64,000 nucleotides of DNA from Bradyrhizobium stylosanthis (GCF_001641335.1 NZ_LVEM01000001.1:532580-596579), one strand, 5' to 3'. Shown: positions 41,170 through 51,650, counted from the first letter of the stretch. Numbers and translations are program-made. The notes: generated by a model from the sequence alone, not told the origin.

Positions 41170-41433
41170 TCAGTAGCAGGGGTGCCGGCGGCGGTCCTGG
41201 CCGACATAGGCAGCCGAGCTCCGGTAGCAATGGTTGGTCGACGGACCGTCATAATAGGCAAAGGTGCCGGCGGTGATCCCGGGGCCGTAATTGTGCAGAT
41301 AGCTGATCGGGTAGGGCAGCGGGCTGGTGTAATGGCGGTGGTACCGGTGATGGTGCCGTGCCTCGGCAAGGCTGGGGGCGAGGATTGCGGCCGACAGGGC
41401 AGCAACTGCGGCTACAAGCTTCAACTTGCTCAT
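41170..41433 (-). CDS. Small secreted His-rich protein
   Basis: 87 aa. Start at 41433 with GGAG upstream and signal peptide SKLKLVAAVAALSAAILAPS. Mature end has ARHHHRYHRHYTSPLP (a possible metal-binding run), YYDGPSTNHCYRSS and RRRHPCY. Function unknown. Convergent with the attachment gene. Confidence 0.65.
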   Translation of the reverse strand: MSKLKLVAAVAALSAAILAPSLAEARHHHRYHRHYTSPLPYPISYLHNYGPGITAGTFAYYDGPSTNHCYRSSAAYVGQDRRRHPCY

Positions 41434-41721
41434 CTCGATTCTCCGGAACCTGCGCAAATAGCTTAGCTGTTATAGCCATTTCGGGCCGCCGGGACACCCG
41501 TCCGACGGGCGAAATCCGGGGCCAATCCCGCAGATTTCCGGGTGGGTGTGACAGAATTGCCGGAATGGCCGTCCCGGACTGCCCATTTTTGGCCTTTTCG
41601 GGATGCTTAACGAATTCCCCACACAAGTATGACCAAGAAGAATTCGGCTAGATTCCTGCCGGTCGCCTGGGGTGCTCTTCGAGGCCGGCCCGTTCCTGCA
41701 AGGTTTTCACCGTCCTTCGCC

Positions 41722-42168
41722 ATGCGCATCACGCTTCTGAGCCTGCTGTTGCTCTGCTTCGCCGCTACGACGCCGGCGCGGGCCGATTTGCACATCACCC
41801 GCGACCATGGCGGCTACGTCGAAGAGTACAAGGTCAAGTACAAGCGGGTCCGCGACAAGGGCGAGCGCGTCATCATCGACGGCATCTGCAACTCGGCCTG
41901 CACGCTGGTGCTCGGCATCGTGCCGATGAACAAGATCTGCGTGACGCCGAAGGCCAGCCTCGGCTTCCACCAGGCCTATTACGACAAGGCCTTCACCTTC
42001 GGCATCAAGGTCACCAGCGCGGAAGGGACGTCCGATCTGATGTCCTACTATCCCGACACGGTGAAAGACTGGATCCGTCGCAATGGCGGGCTCACCACCG
42101 ACATGAAGAAGATCAAGAACGGTGTCGAGCTCTGGAAGATCATCGACCCCTGTCCGGAAGAATGGTGA
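41722..42168 (+). CDS. Periplasmic ClpP/crotonase-like small protein
   Basis: 148 aa from ATG at 41722, which opens a signal peptide (MRITLLSLLLLCFAATTPAR). ICNSACTLVLGIVPMNKICV and ASLGFHQAYY follow the pattern of the ClpP-like periplasmic proteins (COG3904): a Ser in NSAC and a His in GFH as putative catalytic pair. Ends with IIDPCPEEW. A serine protease-like role is possible; no acid residue can be assigned with certainty. Confidence 0.68.
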   Translation: MRITLLSLLLLCFAATTPARADLHITRDHGGYVEEYKVKYKRVRDKGERVIIDGICNSACTLVLGIVPMNKICVTPKASLGFHQAYYDKAFTFGIKVTSAEGTSDLMSYYPDTVKDWIRRNGGLTTDMKKIKNGVELWKIIDPCPEEW

Positions 42169-42265
42169 GCGGCTGAGCTGAGCCGCCCCGTCCGTCGCAG
42201 CGCAGCATCGCCGGGCGAGAAATTCGCATTGCCGCACGGGTCCCCTTGGGGCAATGAGGGCGGCA

Positions 42266-43138
42266 ATGAACCAAAATCAAGAAGCCCTGACCGCCCGCGC
42301 CGCGCCGATCCTGTTCGTGCTGCTCTGGAGCACCGGATTCATCGGCACCAAATACGTCATCAACAACGCCGATCCCTTGACCTATCTCGCCATCCGCATG
42401 GCGATCGTGGTCGGCCTGATGGCGATCATCGCGGGCATTGCGCGGCCGAAATGGCCTGACCGCGCCGGCATCGCCCACAGCGCGGTCGCCGGCATTCTCG
42501 TCCACGGCTTCTATCTCGGCGGCACCGCGATCGCGATCGCCCATTCGATCCCGGCCGGGCTCTCCGCGCTGATCCCGGGCCTGCAGCCGATCCTGACCTC
42601 GACCATCGCCAACCGCTGGCTCGGCGAGAAGGTGACGCCGGTGCAATGGGCGGGCCTCGTGCTGGGCCTCGGCGGCGTCGTGCTGATCCTGCACAACCGC
42701 CCGATGACCGGCGAAGCCGGGCTCGGCTGGCTCGCCTCGGTGGTCTCCCTGATCAGCATCACGCTCGGCACGCTCTATCAGCGCCGCTACTGCAATCACA
42801 TCGACTGGCGCGCCGGCAATCTGGTGCAGTACGTGGCCGTGACGATCTTCTTTGCGGTCGGCACCTTCCTGTTCGAGGACCGGGTGGTGCACTGGACGCG
42901 GGAGTTCGTATTCGCGCTGGCCTGGCTTGCGGTGGCGCTCTCGATCGGATCGATCGGGCTCTTGTACTGGCTGATCCGCCACGCCGCGGCGACGTCGGTG
43001 GCGAGCCTGTTCTACCTCGTGCCCGCGGTGACCGCGCTGATGGCCTATCTGCTGTTCGGCGAGAAGCTCGATGCGCTGGCGATCGCCGGCATGGCGATGT
43101 GCGCGGCGGCGGTCTTCGTGGTCAACCGGCGCATCTAG
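42266..43138 (+). CDS. EamA/DMT-family transporter
   Basis: 290 aa, ten hydrophobic segments; first repeat starts FVLLWSTGFIGTKYVINNAD, second LGWLASVVSLISITLGTLYQ. Inner-membrane metabolite exporter-type protein. Start at 42266 (MNQNQEALT) with GAGGGCGG upstream. Unrelated at a glance to the transporter at 17484 beyond the family fold. Confidence 0.87.
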   Translation: MNQNQEALTARAAPILFVLLWSTGFIGTKYVINNADPLTYLAIRMAIVVGLMAIIAGIARPKWPDRAGIAHSAVAGILVHGFYLGGTAIAIAHSIPAGLSALIPGLQPILTSTIANRWLGEKVTPVQWAGLVLGLGGVVLILHNRPMTGEAGLGWLASVVSLISITLGTLYQRRYCNHIDWRAGNLVQYVAVTIFFAVGTFLFEDRVVHWTREFVFALAWLAVALSIGSIGLLYWLIRHAAATSVASLFYLVPAVTALMAYLLFGEKLDALAIAGMAMCAAAVFVVNRRI

Positions 43139-43221
43139 GCGGCGGAATACATCCCTGACGTGCGGGACGGGCTCGTGTTAGGCTGGGCTGATTTCAGCTT
43201 CCCTTTCACACGGTGATTTCC

Positions 43222-43965
43222 ATGAAGAAGGCGCGGCGCGCACTGCTTGGCCGGTCCCTGAGGCCGGTCCGGATTGCCTGCATCAATTACGCGGACGAGA
43301 CGATCAGCGGCCGCATGATGAGCAAGCTCACCGCTGCGCTGCAGAAATGCTACGACAGGCACTTCCTCCCGGTGTGGGGCTATCCGGTCGACCTCTATGT
43401 CACCGAGAAGCCGAGGCCTTCGGATTGGCAGCTCGTCTATTTCGATGATGCCTCGCACAAGAACATGCTGGGACGGCACGAGCTGACCCATCGCGGCCAA
43501 CCGATCTCGAAGATCTTCGTCAAGGCGCTGGGCGACGAGCCCGTCAGCGTGGCGGCCTCGCACGAGCTGTTCGAGATGGTGCTCGATCCCATGGCCAATC
43601 TCTGGGCCGACAAGAATCCGAACACGCAATATGCCTACGAGGTCTGCGACGCCGTTGAGGAGGATTCCTTCCGCGTCGACGGCTTCGAGATGTCGAACTT
43701 CGTCTACCCGTCCTGGTTCGAGCCGTTCAAGCATCCGCGCGGCACCAAGTTCGACCACAAGGGCACGCTGAAGGAGCCGTTCTCCATGACGGAGGGCGGC
43801 TATGTCATCAAGAAAGTCAACGGCAGGAAGGTGATCAGGGCGTTCGGCTCGCCGGCCAAGCGGCGGCGCTTCAATGCCGAGGACCGGCGCGGTCATCGCA
43901 GCGAGTTCCGCGATCCGCAGGGCGAGCATCATCCGGGACGGCGCGCCGCCAAAAGGCGGGGGTAG
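43222..43965 (+). CDS. Hypothetical protein with HELFEMVLDP motif
   Basis: 247 aa. Central AASHELFEMVLDPMANLW is a possible HExxx metal-binding helix, although the classical HExxH is not present. N-terminus is Arg/Lys-rich; the C-terminal about 40 residues are highly basic (RRRFNAEDRRGHRSEF and AAKRRG). Start could also be GTG at 43213. No family identified; cytoplasmic by sequence. Confidence 0.65.
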   Translation: MKKARRALLGRSLRPVRIACINYADETISGRMMSKLTAALQKCYDRHFLPVWGYPVDLYVTEKPRPSDWQLVYFDDASHKNMLGRHELTHRGQPISKIFVKALGDEPVSVAASHELFEMVLDPMANLWADKNPNTQYAYEVCDAVEEDSFRVDGFEMSNFVYPSWFEPFKHPRGTKFDHKGTLKEPFSMTEGGYVIKKVNGRKVIRAFGSPAKRRRFNAEDRRGHRSEFRDPQGEHHPGRRAAKRRG

Positions 43966-43980
43966 GGGTATTGCGGGATC

Positions 43981-44010
43981 CGTCTCCGGGCGCGCCTGCG
44001 CCCGGAGACG
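43981..44010. repeat. Perfect 13-bp hairpin between convergent genes
   Basis: CGTCTCCGGGCGC, loop GCCT, GCGCCCGGAGACG. Sits between genes ending at 43965 (+) and 44026 (-). No T-run on either side; probably a bidirectional stop. Confidence 0.75.
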
Positions 44011-44025
44011 TGCTGTCGCTTGCGA

Positions 44026-44328
44026 TCAGCGCTTGGACTTCTTGGCCTTCTTTTTCTTCTTTGCGGCCTTCTTCGCGGATTTCTTCACCGCCTTCTTGGC
44101 AGACTTCTTCGCGGACTTCTTGGCCGCCTTCTTCGACGACTTCTTTGCAGCCTTCTTCGAAGACTTCTTCGCAGATTTCTTGGCCTTCTTCGGCGCTACT
44201 TTCTTCGCGACCTTCTTGGCGGCTTTCCTGACCTTCTTGACCGCGGTGACTGCGGCGTCCTTGGTCGCTTCCACGGCGGTGGTGATCGTCTCCATCGCCT
44301 GTTCGGTGATCGGCTTCTCGTCGTCCAT
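44026..44328 (-). CDS. Histone H1-like Lys/Ala-rich DNA-binding protein
   Basis: 100 aa; start at 44328 (MDDEKPITEQAMETITTAVE). After about 30 residues the protein is composed of KKSAKKAAKKSSKK-type repeats to the end, like eukaryotic H1 tails and bacterial Hc1/AlgP proteins. Expected to bind DNA nonspecifically and compact or regulate the nucleoid. The GC-rich low-complexity coding region is prone to slippage. GGGGGACAGG precedes the ATG. Confidence 0.85.
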   Translation of the reverse strand: MDDEKPITEQAMETITTAVEATKDAAVTAVKKVRKAAKKVAKKVAPKKAKKSAKKSSKKAAKKSSKKAAKKSAKKSAKKAVKKSAKKAAKKKKKAKKSKR

Positions 44329-44395
44329 AACCTGTCCCCCAGTGTTGTATGGAGCGATGACGATAGCGCGTTTCAAAATTGTGTCAAAGCAAGGC

Positions 44396-45841
44396 TCAAC
44401 CTTTGCGGATCTTCGCGTAGGCGGCGAGTGCGCGCTCGCGTCCCTTCGCATGATCGACGATCGGTTGCGGATAGGTCTTGCCGAGCGTGATGCCGGCGCT
44501 CGCAAGCTCGATCGGTGTTGCCTCCCACGGCTGGTGGATCAGCTTGGCCGGCAAGTCCTTCAGCTCCGGCACCCAGCGCGCGACATAGGTTCCGTCAGGA
44601 TCGAACTTCTCGCCTTGCAGGATCGGATTGAACACGCGGAAATAGGGCGCAGCGTCCGCACCGCAGCCGGCGACCCACTGCCAGTTGGCGGGGTTGCTGC
44701 CGGCGTCCGCATCGACCAGCGTGTCCCAGAACCAGCTCTCGCCGTCGCGCCAGTCGATCAGCAGGTGCTTGACCAGGAAGGACGCCACCACCATCCGCAC
44801 CCGGTTGTGCATCACGCCGGTGTGCCAGAGCTCGCGCAGGCCGGCATCGACGATGGGATAGCCGGTGCGGCCGCGCTGCCAGGCGGCAAGGGCCTTCTTG
44901 TCGCCCTTCCAGGGGAAGCCGTCGAAATTCGCCTGCAGGTTTTCGGTGGCAAGGCCCGGATGATCGTGGAGCAGGTGGCGGCAGAACTCGCGCCAGCCGA
45001 GCTCGCTCAGGAATTTCTCGACGCCTTGGCCGAGCGCCGGATCCTCGGCCGCAGCGAACCGTGCGGCGTGCCAGACCTGACGCGGGCTGAGCTCGCCGAA
45101 CCGCAAATGCGGCGACAGGCCTGAGGTGCCCTCCCGGTCCGGGCGGTCGCGGTCGCCGACATAATTGCGGGCGGTGTGCTTGAGGAAGTCGCGCAGGCGC
45201 GCGCGGGCCGCGGTCTCGCCCGGCGTCCAGCTTTCGCGCAGTCCGCCGGCCCAGTCGGGCTTGCTCGGCTCCAGCTGCCAGCTCTCCAGCCTGTCGCTCG
45301 CGCTCTTCGGACCCGGGCGCAGCTCCTTCGGTGCCGGCAGCGGTTTTGGCGGGTCGCCGAGCGACAGCACGCGTCGCCAGAACGGCGTGAACACGCGCAG
45401 GCCGCGGCCTTCCTTGTTGCGGATCGCCGAGGGCGGGACGAGCAGGTCGCCGGGGAAGATCTGCGAGTCCACGCCGAGCTTTGCGAGCGCAGCTTCGAGC
45501 TGTCGCTCAACCGCCTGATGCGGCGCCTGCGCGATCCCGTTCCAGTACACGGCGCGGGCGCCGCTCTCGCGCGCCAGCTCGGCGATCACCCTGGCCGCTG
45601 GCCCCTTGCGCAGGATCAGCGACCCGCCGCGCGCGGCGATATCCGCTGCTAGCGCCCGTAGCGACTGCGCCAGCCACCAGCGTGCTGCGCCGCCGGCGGA
45701 CCGCCCGGCCGCGTCGTCGAGCACATAGAGGCAAACCACGGGCGCGCCGGCCTTGGCGGCGGCGTGGAGGGCGGGATGATCGGACAGGCGGAGGTCATCG
45801 CGGAACCAGACGATGACGGGCGGCGCACTTGGCGTGGTCAG
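44396..45841 (-). CDS. phrB: Deoxyribodipyrimidine photolyase with apparent CTG start
   Basis: 481 aa from CTG at 45841. The conserved first strand PPVIVWFRDDLRLSDHPALH lies upstream of the first GTG (45739), and no ATG, GTG or TTG exists between the in-frame TAA at 45854-45856 and that GTG. AACGAGG sits six bases before the CTG. Antenna domain about 1-130, FAD-binding helical domain about 200-470 with WFWDTLVDADAGSNPANWQW and AGCGADAAPYFRVFNPILQG, including the electron-transfer Trp region. Repairs UV-induced cyclobutane dimers using light. Divergent from the chemoreceptor at 45957. Confidence 0.88.
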   Translation of the reverse strand: MTTPSAPPVIVWFRDDLRLSDHPALHAAAKAGAPVVCLYVLDDAAGRSAGGAARWWLAQSLRALAADIAARGGSLILRKGPAARVIAELARESGARAVYWNGIAQAPHQAVERQLEAALAKLGVDSQIFPGDLLVPPSAIRNKEGRGLRVFTPFWRRVLSLGDPPKPLPAPKELRPGPKSASDRLESWQLEPSKPDWAGGLRESWTPGETAARARLRDFLKHTARNYVGDRDRPDREGTSGLSPHLRFGELSPRQVWHAARFAAAEDPALGQGVEKFLSELGWREFCRHLLHDHPGLATENLQANFDGFPWKGDKKALAAWQRGRTGYPIVDAGLRELWHTGVMHNRVRMVVASFLVKHLLIDWRDGESWFWDTLVDADAGSNPANWQWVAGCGADAAPYFRVFNPILQGEKFDPDGTYVARWVPELKDLPAKLIHQPWEATPIELASAGITLGKTYPQPIVDHAKGRERALAAYAKIRKG

Positions 45842-45956
45842 GAGGGGCCTCGTTTACGATTTGGAAACCATGGCGCCGGCGGCGCTGTGAACCGTCGTTA
45901 ATGCGGCCGTAAGCCGATTGCATGAATATGCAGGGATTCCGAGGGTTTTTCCAATC

Positions 45957-47687
45957 ATGTCCAAACGTGCAACGGCGAAGTTCCTGCCGCAATTCAAGCT
46001 GGGTACCAAGGCCGTCCTGTCCGCGGTGCTGCTGATCGCCGTGAACACGGCGCTGGTGGTGGGTGCCGGCTATTGGTCGCTGACCTCCGCCTTCAACGAT
46101 CGCGCGCTACGCGACATCGATGTCAATCTGCGCACCCTGGCGCTGGCCTTTGCCGAGATCGTTCCCGAGGCCAAGATCACGATGCGGGACGGCGCGGTCG
46201 TGCGCGCCGAGATCCCGAAGATGCCCGAGTTCAAGGACCATGCGATCGTCGATCGCGCGGTGTCCTATGTCGGCGGCAATGCGACCCTGTTCGTGCTCGA
46301 CGACGCGAGCGGGCAGTTCGTGCGCCGCTCGACCAATGTGAAAAAGGAAAATGGCGACCGCGCCGTCGGCACCCAGCTCGCGGCCGATCATCCGGCGCAG
46401 GCCGGCTTGCGCCGTGGCGAGGCCTATAGGGGCCCGGCCGTCCTGTTCGGCAAATCGTTCATGACCGCCTATTTCCCGGTGATGGACGCGGCCGGTAAGG
46501 TCGGCGGAATCCTCTATGTCGGCATCCCCATGGCCCAGTTCGAGAGCATGCTGGCCCAGGCGATCTCGAGCATGGCCGCCGCCGCCGGACTGGCCGCGCT
46601 GCTGGTCCTCGTCCTCACCTTGCTGATCGTCCGCCGTGTCACCAAGCCGCTCAGCTCGGTCACGCACTCGCTGACGGCGCTCGCCAACGGCCAGAGCGAC
46701 GTCGAGATCGATTGCGAGGACCGCGCCGACGAGATCGGCGAGATCGCCCGCACGGTCGCGGTGTTCAGGAGCAATTCGCTGGAGCGGGCGCGCCTGCGCA
46801 GCGAGCAGACGGCGGCCACCGCCGCCGCGGCCGAACAGCGCAAGGCGGAGCTGCGCAACTTCGTCGAACAGTTCCGCGGCAGCGTCGGCGGCATCCTCGA
46901 CAAGGTGCTGAACTCCTCCGGCGAGTTCGAACGGGCGGCGCGGCAGCTCACCGACACCGCGCGCTCCACCGCCGATCTGTCGGCGCGATCGGCCGGGGCG
47001 TCAGAGGATGCCTCCGAGCATGTCCGCTCGGCGGCCGCAGCTTCCGACGAACTGTCCCAGTCGATCTCCGAGATCACCCGCCGGGTGCAGGAATCGAACC
47101 AGATCTCCGCCGAGGCCGTGCGGCAGGCCGAGGCCACCGACCAGCGCATCGCGCAGCTGTCCGAGGCGGGCTCGCGCATCGGCGACGTCGTCAAGCTGAT
47201 CACCTCGATCGCCGAGCAGACCAACCTGCTGGCTCTGAACGCCACCATCGAGGCCGCGCGCGCCGGCGATGCCGGGCGCGGTTTTGCCGTGGTGGCTCAG
47301 GAGGTCAAGACGCTCGCCGGCCAGACGGCCAAGGCAACGGAAGAGATATCGAACCAGATCGCGAGCATGCAGCTTGCGACCGAGGAGTCGGTTGCCGCGG
47401 TCAAGGGAATCGGCCAGACCATCGAGCGCATCAGCAGCATCGCGGGCTCGATCTCGGCTGCAGTCGAGCAGCAGCGCAGCGCCACCCACAACATCGCGGC
47501 CAGCGTTCGCGCCGCGGCCTCAGGCACGGCCGATGTCGCGGTCAATGTCCGTCACGCCGCCCAGGGCGCGAGCGAGACGGGCGAGACGTCGAGCCGGATG
47601 TTCGCCTCCGCCCAGGCGCTGTCGGGCGAGAGCCTGCATCTGAAAGCCGAGGTCGACGGCTTCCTGGACCGCGTGCACGCGGCTTAA
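45957..47687 (+). CDS. Methyl-accepting chemotaxis protein
   Basis: 576 aa from ATG at 45957. TM1 about 20-42, periplasmic single Cache-type sensor domain about 43-205 (ALFVL-type strand [18 protein letters not shown] and [17 protein letters not shown]), TM2 about 207-228, HAMP about 229-282, then the cytoplasmic signalling domain with hairpin tip [16 protein letters not shown] and methylation helices. Reports ligand binding to CheA via CheW. No che genes are adjacent, so it is an orphan receptor. Confidence 0.9.
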   Translation: MSKRATAKFLPQFKLGTKAVLSAVLLIAVNTALVVGAGYWSLTSAFNDRALRDIDVNLRTLALAFAEIVPEAKITMRDGAVVRAEIPKMPEFKDHAIVDRAVSYVGGNATLFVLDDASGQFVRRSTNVKKENGDRAVGTQLAADHPAQAGLRRGEAYRGPAVLFGKSFMTAYFPVMDAAGKVGGILYVGIPMAQFESMLAQAISSMAAAAGLAALLVLVLTLLIVRRVTKPLSSVTHSLTALANGQSDVEIDCEDRADEIGEIARTVAVFRSNSLERARLRSEQTAATAAAAEQRKAELRNFVEQFRGSVGGILDKVLNSSGEFERAARQLTDTARSTADLSARSAGASEDASEHVRSAAAASDELSQSISEITRRVQESNQISAEAVRQAEATDQRIAQLSEAGSRIGDVVKLITSIAEQTNLLALNATIEAARAGDAGRGFAVVAQEVKTLAGQTAKATEEISNQIASMQLATEESVAAVKGIGQTIERISSIAGSISAAVEQQRSATHNIAASVRAAASGTADVAVNVRHAAQGASETGETSSRMFASAQALSGESLHLKAEVDGFLDRVHAA

Positions 47688-47702
47688 TGTAAGCTGACGC
47701 CG

Positions 47703-47800
47703 TTATTCCGCGGCGGTGCGTAGGCACCGAACCCCGGTGCGCAATTGCGCACCGGCGAATCTCGAGATCCCGGGTTCGCGCTTCGCGTCCCCCGGGATGA
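47703..47800. repeat. Palindromic repeat
   Basis: Inverted element starting GTTATTCCGCGGCGGTGCG with inner dyad CCGGTGCGCAATTGCGCACCGG and ending CCCCCGGGATGAC. Diverged relative of 15553-15634. Between convergent genes. Confidence 0.65.
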
Positions 47801-47833
47801 CTTCTTTCGGCCGCTAGGTGCGACCGCCAAAAG

Positions 47834-48493
<660 letters not shown>

Positions 48494-48886
48494 GGTTCTA
48501 CCTCATCACATTGAATTTGCTTGTGAATCTATTGCTGGCCGTCGCCTTGAGTATAGGCACTTGGCGAGGCCAAGTGAACGCTGACTGAACCGCTTCAAGT
48601 AAAATGTGAATTTCTTCTCTGAACGACCGAACTCCTAGCACTTTTCTGTTACAGGGGCGCGTGCGGCGAAACATCTCCACCGGAGCTTCACGGTCTCGAT
48701 TGCCCCGATAAAGCCTTTTATGACCCGCATCACGCTCGCCCGACGCTCTCCGGAACCGAAATGGTCCTCGTAGCGACTAATCGGCAACCATTGAGAAAAG
48801 TCGCGATCCCCGTACCGAATCATTAACCACCCCTTTACGGCCCGCATGGAAATGCTGGTCGCTCAGAAGAAATCTGGAAGTGAACT
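48494..48886. other. Gene-free interval between divergent genes
   Basis: 393 bp without a convincing gene. A 70-codon minus-strand reading frame at 48635-48847 lacks a binding site and family features. Promoters for the peroxiredoxin and the gene at 48887 must lie here; no OxyR-type site is obvious by eye. Confidence 0.45.
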
Positions 48887-49456
48887 ATGTCTGCCGCTGC
48901 CAAGTCCGTCGAGTCGCCGTCCCTCGAACCGTCCTGCCGCGATACCGCGGCTGATGCCCTCTCCATCGTGCGCGACGGCGTGATCACGGGCGAAGGCCCG
49001 ACCACCAAGGGCCGGGTCCATTTTTCCCGCTCGCTCGATGCCGATGACACCGCCTGGTGCGCGCGCATCCTGACCGCGACCGCCGTCAACGACCAGCCCA
49101 TCAGCCGCACCGAGGCCGAGATCCTGTTCGAGATCAACGAAGCCGCAACCGAGCGCACCGACGCCGGCCGCTTCGACGACCTGCTCGCCAAGGCCGTTGC
49201 CCATTATGCCGCAAGCGCCTCCGGCCTGAAGGTGCCGCCGCGCAGCGTCGCGCTGTCGGCCGACACCGACATCGAGAGCTGGGCGCCGTCCTATGCCTCC
49301 AAGGTCAACAGCGAGATGCTGGAGTGGATCGCCGGCCAGATGCGCGGCAAGCGCCAGAACAACCGCCGCCTGATGGCGATGGTGGCGACGTTCCTCGGCG
49401 CCACCGCGCTGCCCCTGGCGGGCCAATTGCCGAACGTGTTCGACATCGGCATGTAA
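48887..49456 (+). CDS. Conserved hypothetical protein
   Basis: 189 aa, GGAAG upstream of ATG. No signal peptide. EAEILFEINEAATERTDAGR and FDDLLAKAVAHYAASASGLK suggest a helical domain; the C-terminus has one hydrophobic segment (MAMVATFLGATALPLAGQLP) that could anchor it. Unrecognised. Strong terminator follows. Confidence 0.65.
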   Translation: MSAAAKSVESPSLEPSCRDTAADALSIVRDGVITGEGPTTKGRVHFSRSLDADDTAWCARILTATAVNDQPISRTEAEILFEINEAATERTDAGRFDDLLAKAVAHYAASASGLKVPPRSVALSADTDIESWAPSYASKVNSEMLEWIAGQMRGKRQNNRRLMAMVATFLGATALPLAGQLPNVFDIGM

Positions 49457-49497
49457 CGTCACGAGATTGTCGCGCCCCTTGCGGGGCGCGAGCGAAG

Positions 49498-49525
49498 CGG
49501 CGGGGTTATTTCCCCGCCGTTTTTT
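49498..49525 (+). terminator. Rho-independent terminator
   Basis: CGGCGGGG, loop TTATTT, CCCCGCCG, then six T. Its loop contains the stop codon of the convergent phosphatase gene. A second hairpin, GCGCCCCTTGCGGGGCGC, lies just upstream. Confidence 0.88.
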
Positions 49526-51374
49526 GTTTGCCGGTCCCCATCCCAAGATGGTCCACCTCGAGCCCCAGCGTGCGGCCGGGGAAACCGGCGGCATCGAAAT
49601 AGCGCTGGCTGCCGACGCGCTGGAAATTCAGCACGGTGATCAGGCCGCCCTCGGAAGGCTTGGACTTCTGCGTGCCGGCATAGGCCTTCGGCACGATGCC
49701 GTTGGGCAGCGCCTCCGACATCACCCGGCCGACCAGGCCGCCATTCTGCGAGGCACGCAGGCCCAACAGCTGCGCCGCGGTCATGCCGACGTCGGCATTG
49801 CTGACCGGCAGCTCGTCGACGTAGCCCGCTTTGAAGTCCGGACCGATGGCGGCCATGAAGTTCATGGTGTCGCCGCGGCTGAAGCTGCCATGCATGCCCT
49901 GGCCCTGGCGCAGCACGGTGTCGGCGACCTGCACCGAGCAGTTGGTCGGCGCCTCGCCGCAATCGCTGGCATAGGAGCGGAAGTTGACGACGATCGACGG
50001 CGTCGGGGTCGCCGCCTTGCCGCGCAGGTTGACGCTCGACAGCGGCAGCGTGCCGGGGAAGCGGCCGAGCGAGTCCTCGACGAACAGGCCGGAGACGTAG
50101 TCCTGCTCGAGCAGCGCCTTGATGGTCCTGGCCGCCAGCTTCTTGTCCTTGTTGGGCAGGTAGACCAGGTCGGAGCCGCCATTGGTGGCGACGACGAGGT
50201 CCGGCTTTTCCGGATCCTTGCCGAGCACGCCGTTGCCGGCCTTCGGATGCTTGTTGCCTTCGATCTTCGCATTCTTGTCGTTGGGATCGAACAGCGGCAG
50301 GTCGAGCGCCTTGGCGAGGTCGAGCGCCAGGAAGCCCATCGGCAGGAAGTCCTTCGGCGTGTCGTCATAGCTGACCTTGGCCGAGGGGCTGGTCTTGCTT
50401 TCCTTGGAGATGGTCGAGAAGCCGTGGTCGGCCTGCACCATGATGTTGGTCGTTGCGGCAAGGCCGAGCTCGTCGAGCGCCTTGCGGAGCTGGGCGAGGT
50501 TGTCGTCGGCATTCTTGATGCCGGCCATCGAGGTCGGCCCGTTGATGCCGGGCATGATCTGGTTGAGGCTGTCGCCGGTGTTGTGCTGGCTGCCGTCCGG
50601 GTCGCGCGACCAGAACACCAGCACGAAGGGCTTGTTGCGCGCCTTGAACATCGGCAGGAGGACCTTGGTGGCGACGTCGGCGAAATAGGCCTGCTGCGCG
50701 ACGTTGGCGACGGTGGTGCCGGGCGTCTTGGCGTCGCCCGCCTTGGAATTGTCGCCGCGCGGCGGGGTGGCGAGGGGCAGGCCGGCCTTGGTCAGCGCCG
50801 CCTTCACCTCGTCCGACAGCGCCACGCCGTTCTTGCCGCCGGTGGCGTCGTCGAACACGACCGAATGCAGGCCGGGCTTCTCGGGCTTGTCGGTGTGGTC
50901 GAACTGATAAGTCGGGCCGTGCTTGCCCAGCGCCGCGGTGCTGTATCCCTTGTCGCGGGCCATCTTCAGAATGGTCTCTTCGTTGAGATAGTCGCCCTTG
51001 AAATGCTCGTCGATGTCGCCGAGCACGGCGTCGTTCTCGATGAAGGGGACCACCGTGTCGCCAGCGGGCACGGAGGTGTAGTTGGTCCAGATCGTGTTGG
51101 AGAACACGCCGGTGTCGCCGAGATAATGGCCGGTCGACATCGCCGAGCCGTTGGCCATGGTGAAGGTCGGGAAGAGCGAATGCGAGTTCTTGAAGTTGAC
51201 GCCCTTGTCGCGGACCTCGGCCATCGCCGGGGCCGTTTGAGGGGTGACTTTCAGCGCGCGCAGACCGTCCGGAATGAACAGGATCAGGTTGCGGGGGGTA
51301 TTGTTCTGGGCGGACGCAAGTCCGGTGGACAGCACTGTCAGTCCGGCGGACAGCAACAGCAGTGAGCGACGCAT
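49506..51374 (-). CDS. Secreted alkaline phosphatase-superfamily hydrolase
   Basis: 622 aa. Signal peptide MRRSLLLLSAGLTVLSTGLA, start at 51374 with AGGAGAC upstream. Type I phosphodiesterase/nucleotide pyrophosphatase pattern: NLILFIPDGLRALKV (metal Asp), HSLFPTFTMANGSAMSTGHY (nucleophile Thr, likely in PTFTMANGSA), FWSRDPDGSQHNTGD (metal Asp/His), MVQADHGFSTISKES (metal Asp/His). Hydrolyses phosphodiesters, pyrophosphates or phosphomonoesters in the periplasm. No neighbour points to a substrate. Confidence 0.85.
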   Translation of the reverse strand: MRRSLLLLSAGLTVLSTGLASAQNNTPRNLILFIPDGLRALKVTPQTAPAMAEVRDKGVNFKNSHSLFPTFTMANGSAMSTGHYLGDTGVFSNTIWTNYTSVPAGDTVVPFIENDAVLGDIDEHFKGDYLNEETILKMARDKGYSTAALGKHGPTYQFDHTDKPEKPGLHSVVFDDATGGKNGVALSDEVKAALTKAGLPLATPPRGDNSKAGDAKTPGTTVANVAQQAYFADVATKVLLPMFKARNKPFVLVFWSRDPDGSQHNTGDSLNQIMPGINGPTSMAGIKNADDNLAQLRKALDELGLAATTNIMVQADHGFSTISKESKTSPSAKVSYDDTPKDFLPMGFLALDLAKALDLPLFDPNDKNAKIEGNKHPKAGNGVLGKDPEKPDLVVATNGGSDLVYLPNKDKKLAARTIKALLEQDYVSGLFVEDSLGRFPGTLPLSSVNLRGKAATPTPSIVVNFRSYASDCGEAPTNCSVQVADTVLRQGQGMHGSFSRGDTMNFMAAIGPDFKAGYVDELPVSNADVGMTAAQLLGLRASQNGGLVGRVMSEALPNGIVPKAYAGTQKSKPSEGGLITVLNFQRVGSQRYFDAAGFPGRTLGLEVDHLGMGTGKQKTAGK

Positions 51375-51560
51375 GGAAGTCTCCTGGCGGTGAGGCGGCA
51401 TGGCCGCCGACCGCGGCCCCCGGCATTCGTTTAGTTTTGCTGCATGACAGTTTTGTTACAAGGCTTATTGCGGTGGCAAGAGGGCTGGGGAGGGCATCAC
51501 GCTCGTGTCCCGGACGCGACGCAACACGCAACCGGTGCGACGCAACTGCGATCCGGATCT

Positions 51561-51650
51561 CGTAGGATGGGTAGAGCGCAGCGAAACCCATCGACCGTTC
51601 CCCGCTCGCGTAGGCATGATGGGTTTCGCAAGTGCTCTACCCATCCTACG
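51561..51650. repeat. GTAGGATGGGTAGAGCGCAG palindromic element
   Basis: Third copy of the element at 11368 and 13408: arms GTAGGATGGGTAGAGCGCAG and GCTCTACCCATCCTAC. It lies in the 889-bp gene-free stretch 51375-52263. Confidence 0.75.

Noticed and set aside
48635..48847. 70-aa minus-strand ORF between peroxiredoxin and the next gene
   Set aside because: No ribosome binding site, no family resemblance, and it lies in an expected promoter region.
49467..51365. 632-codon frame antisense to the phosphatase
   Set aside because: Shadow of a GC-rich gene; no domain, and the sense protein has signal peptide and metal motifs.
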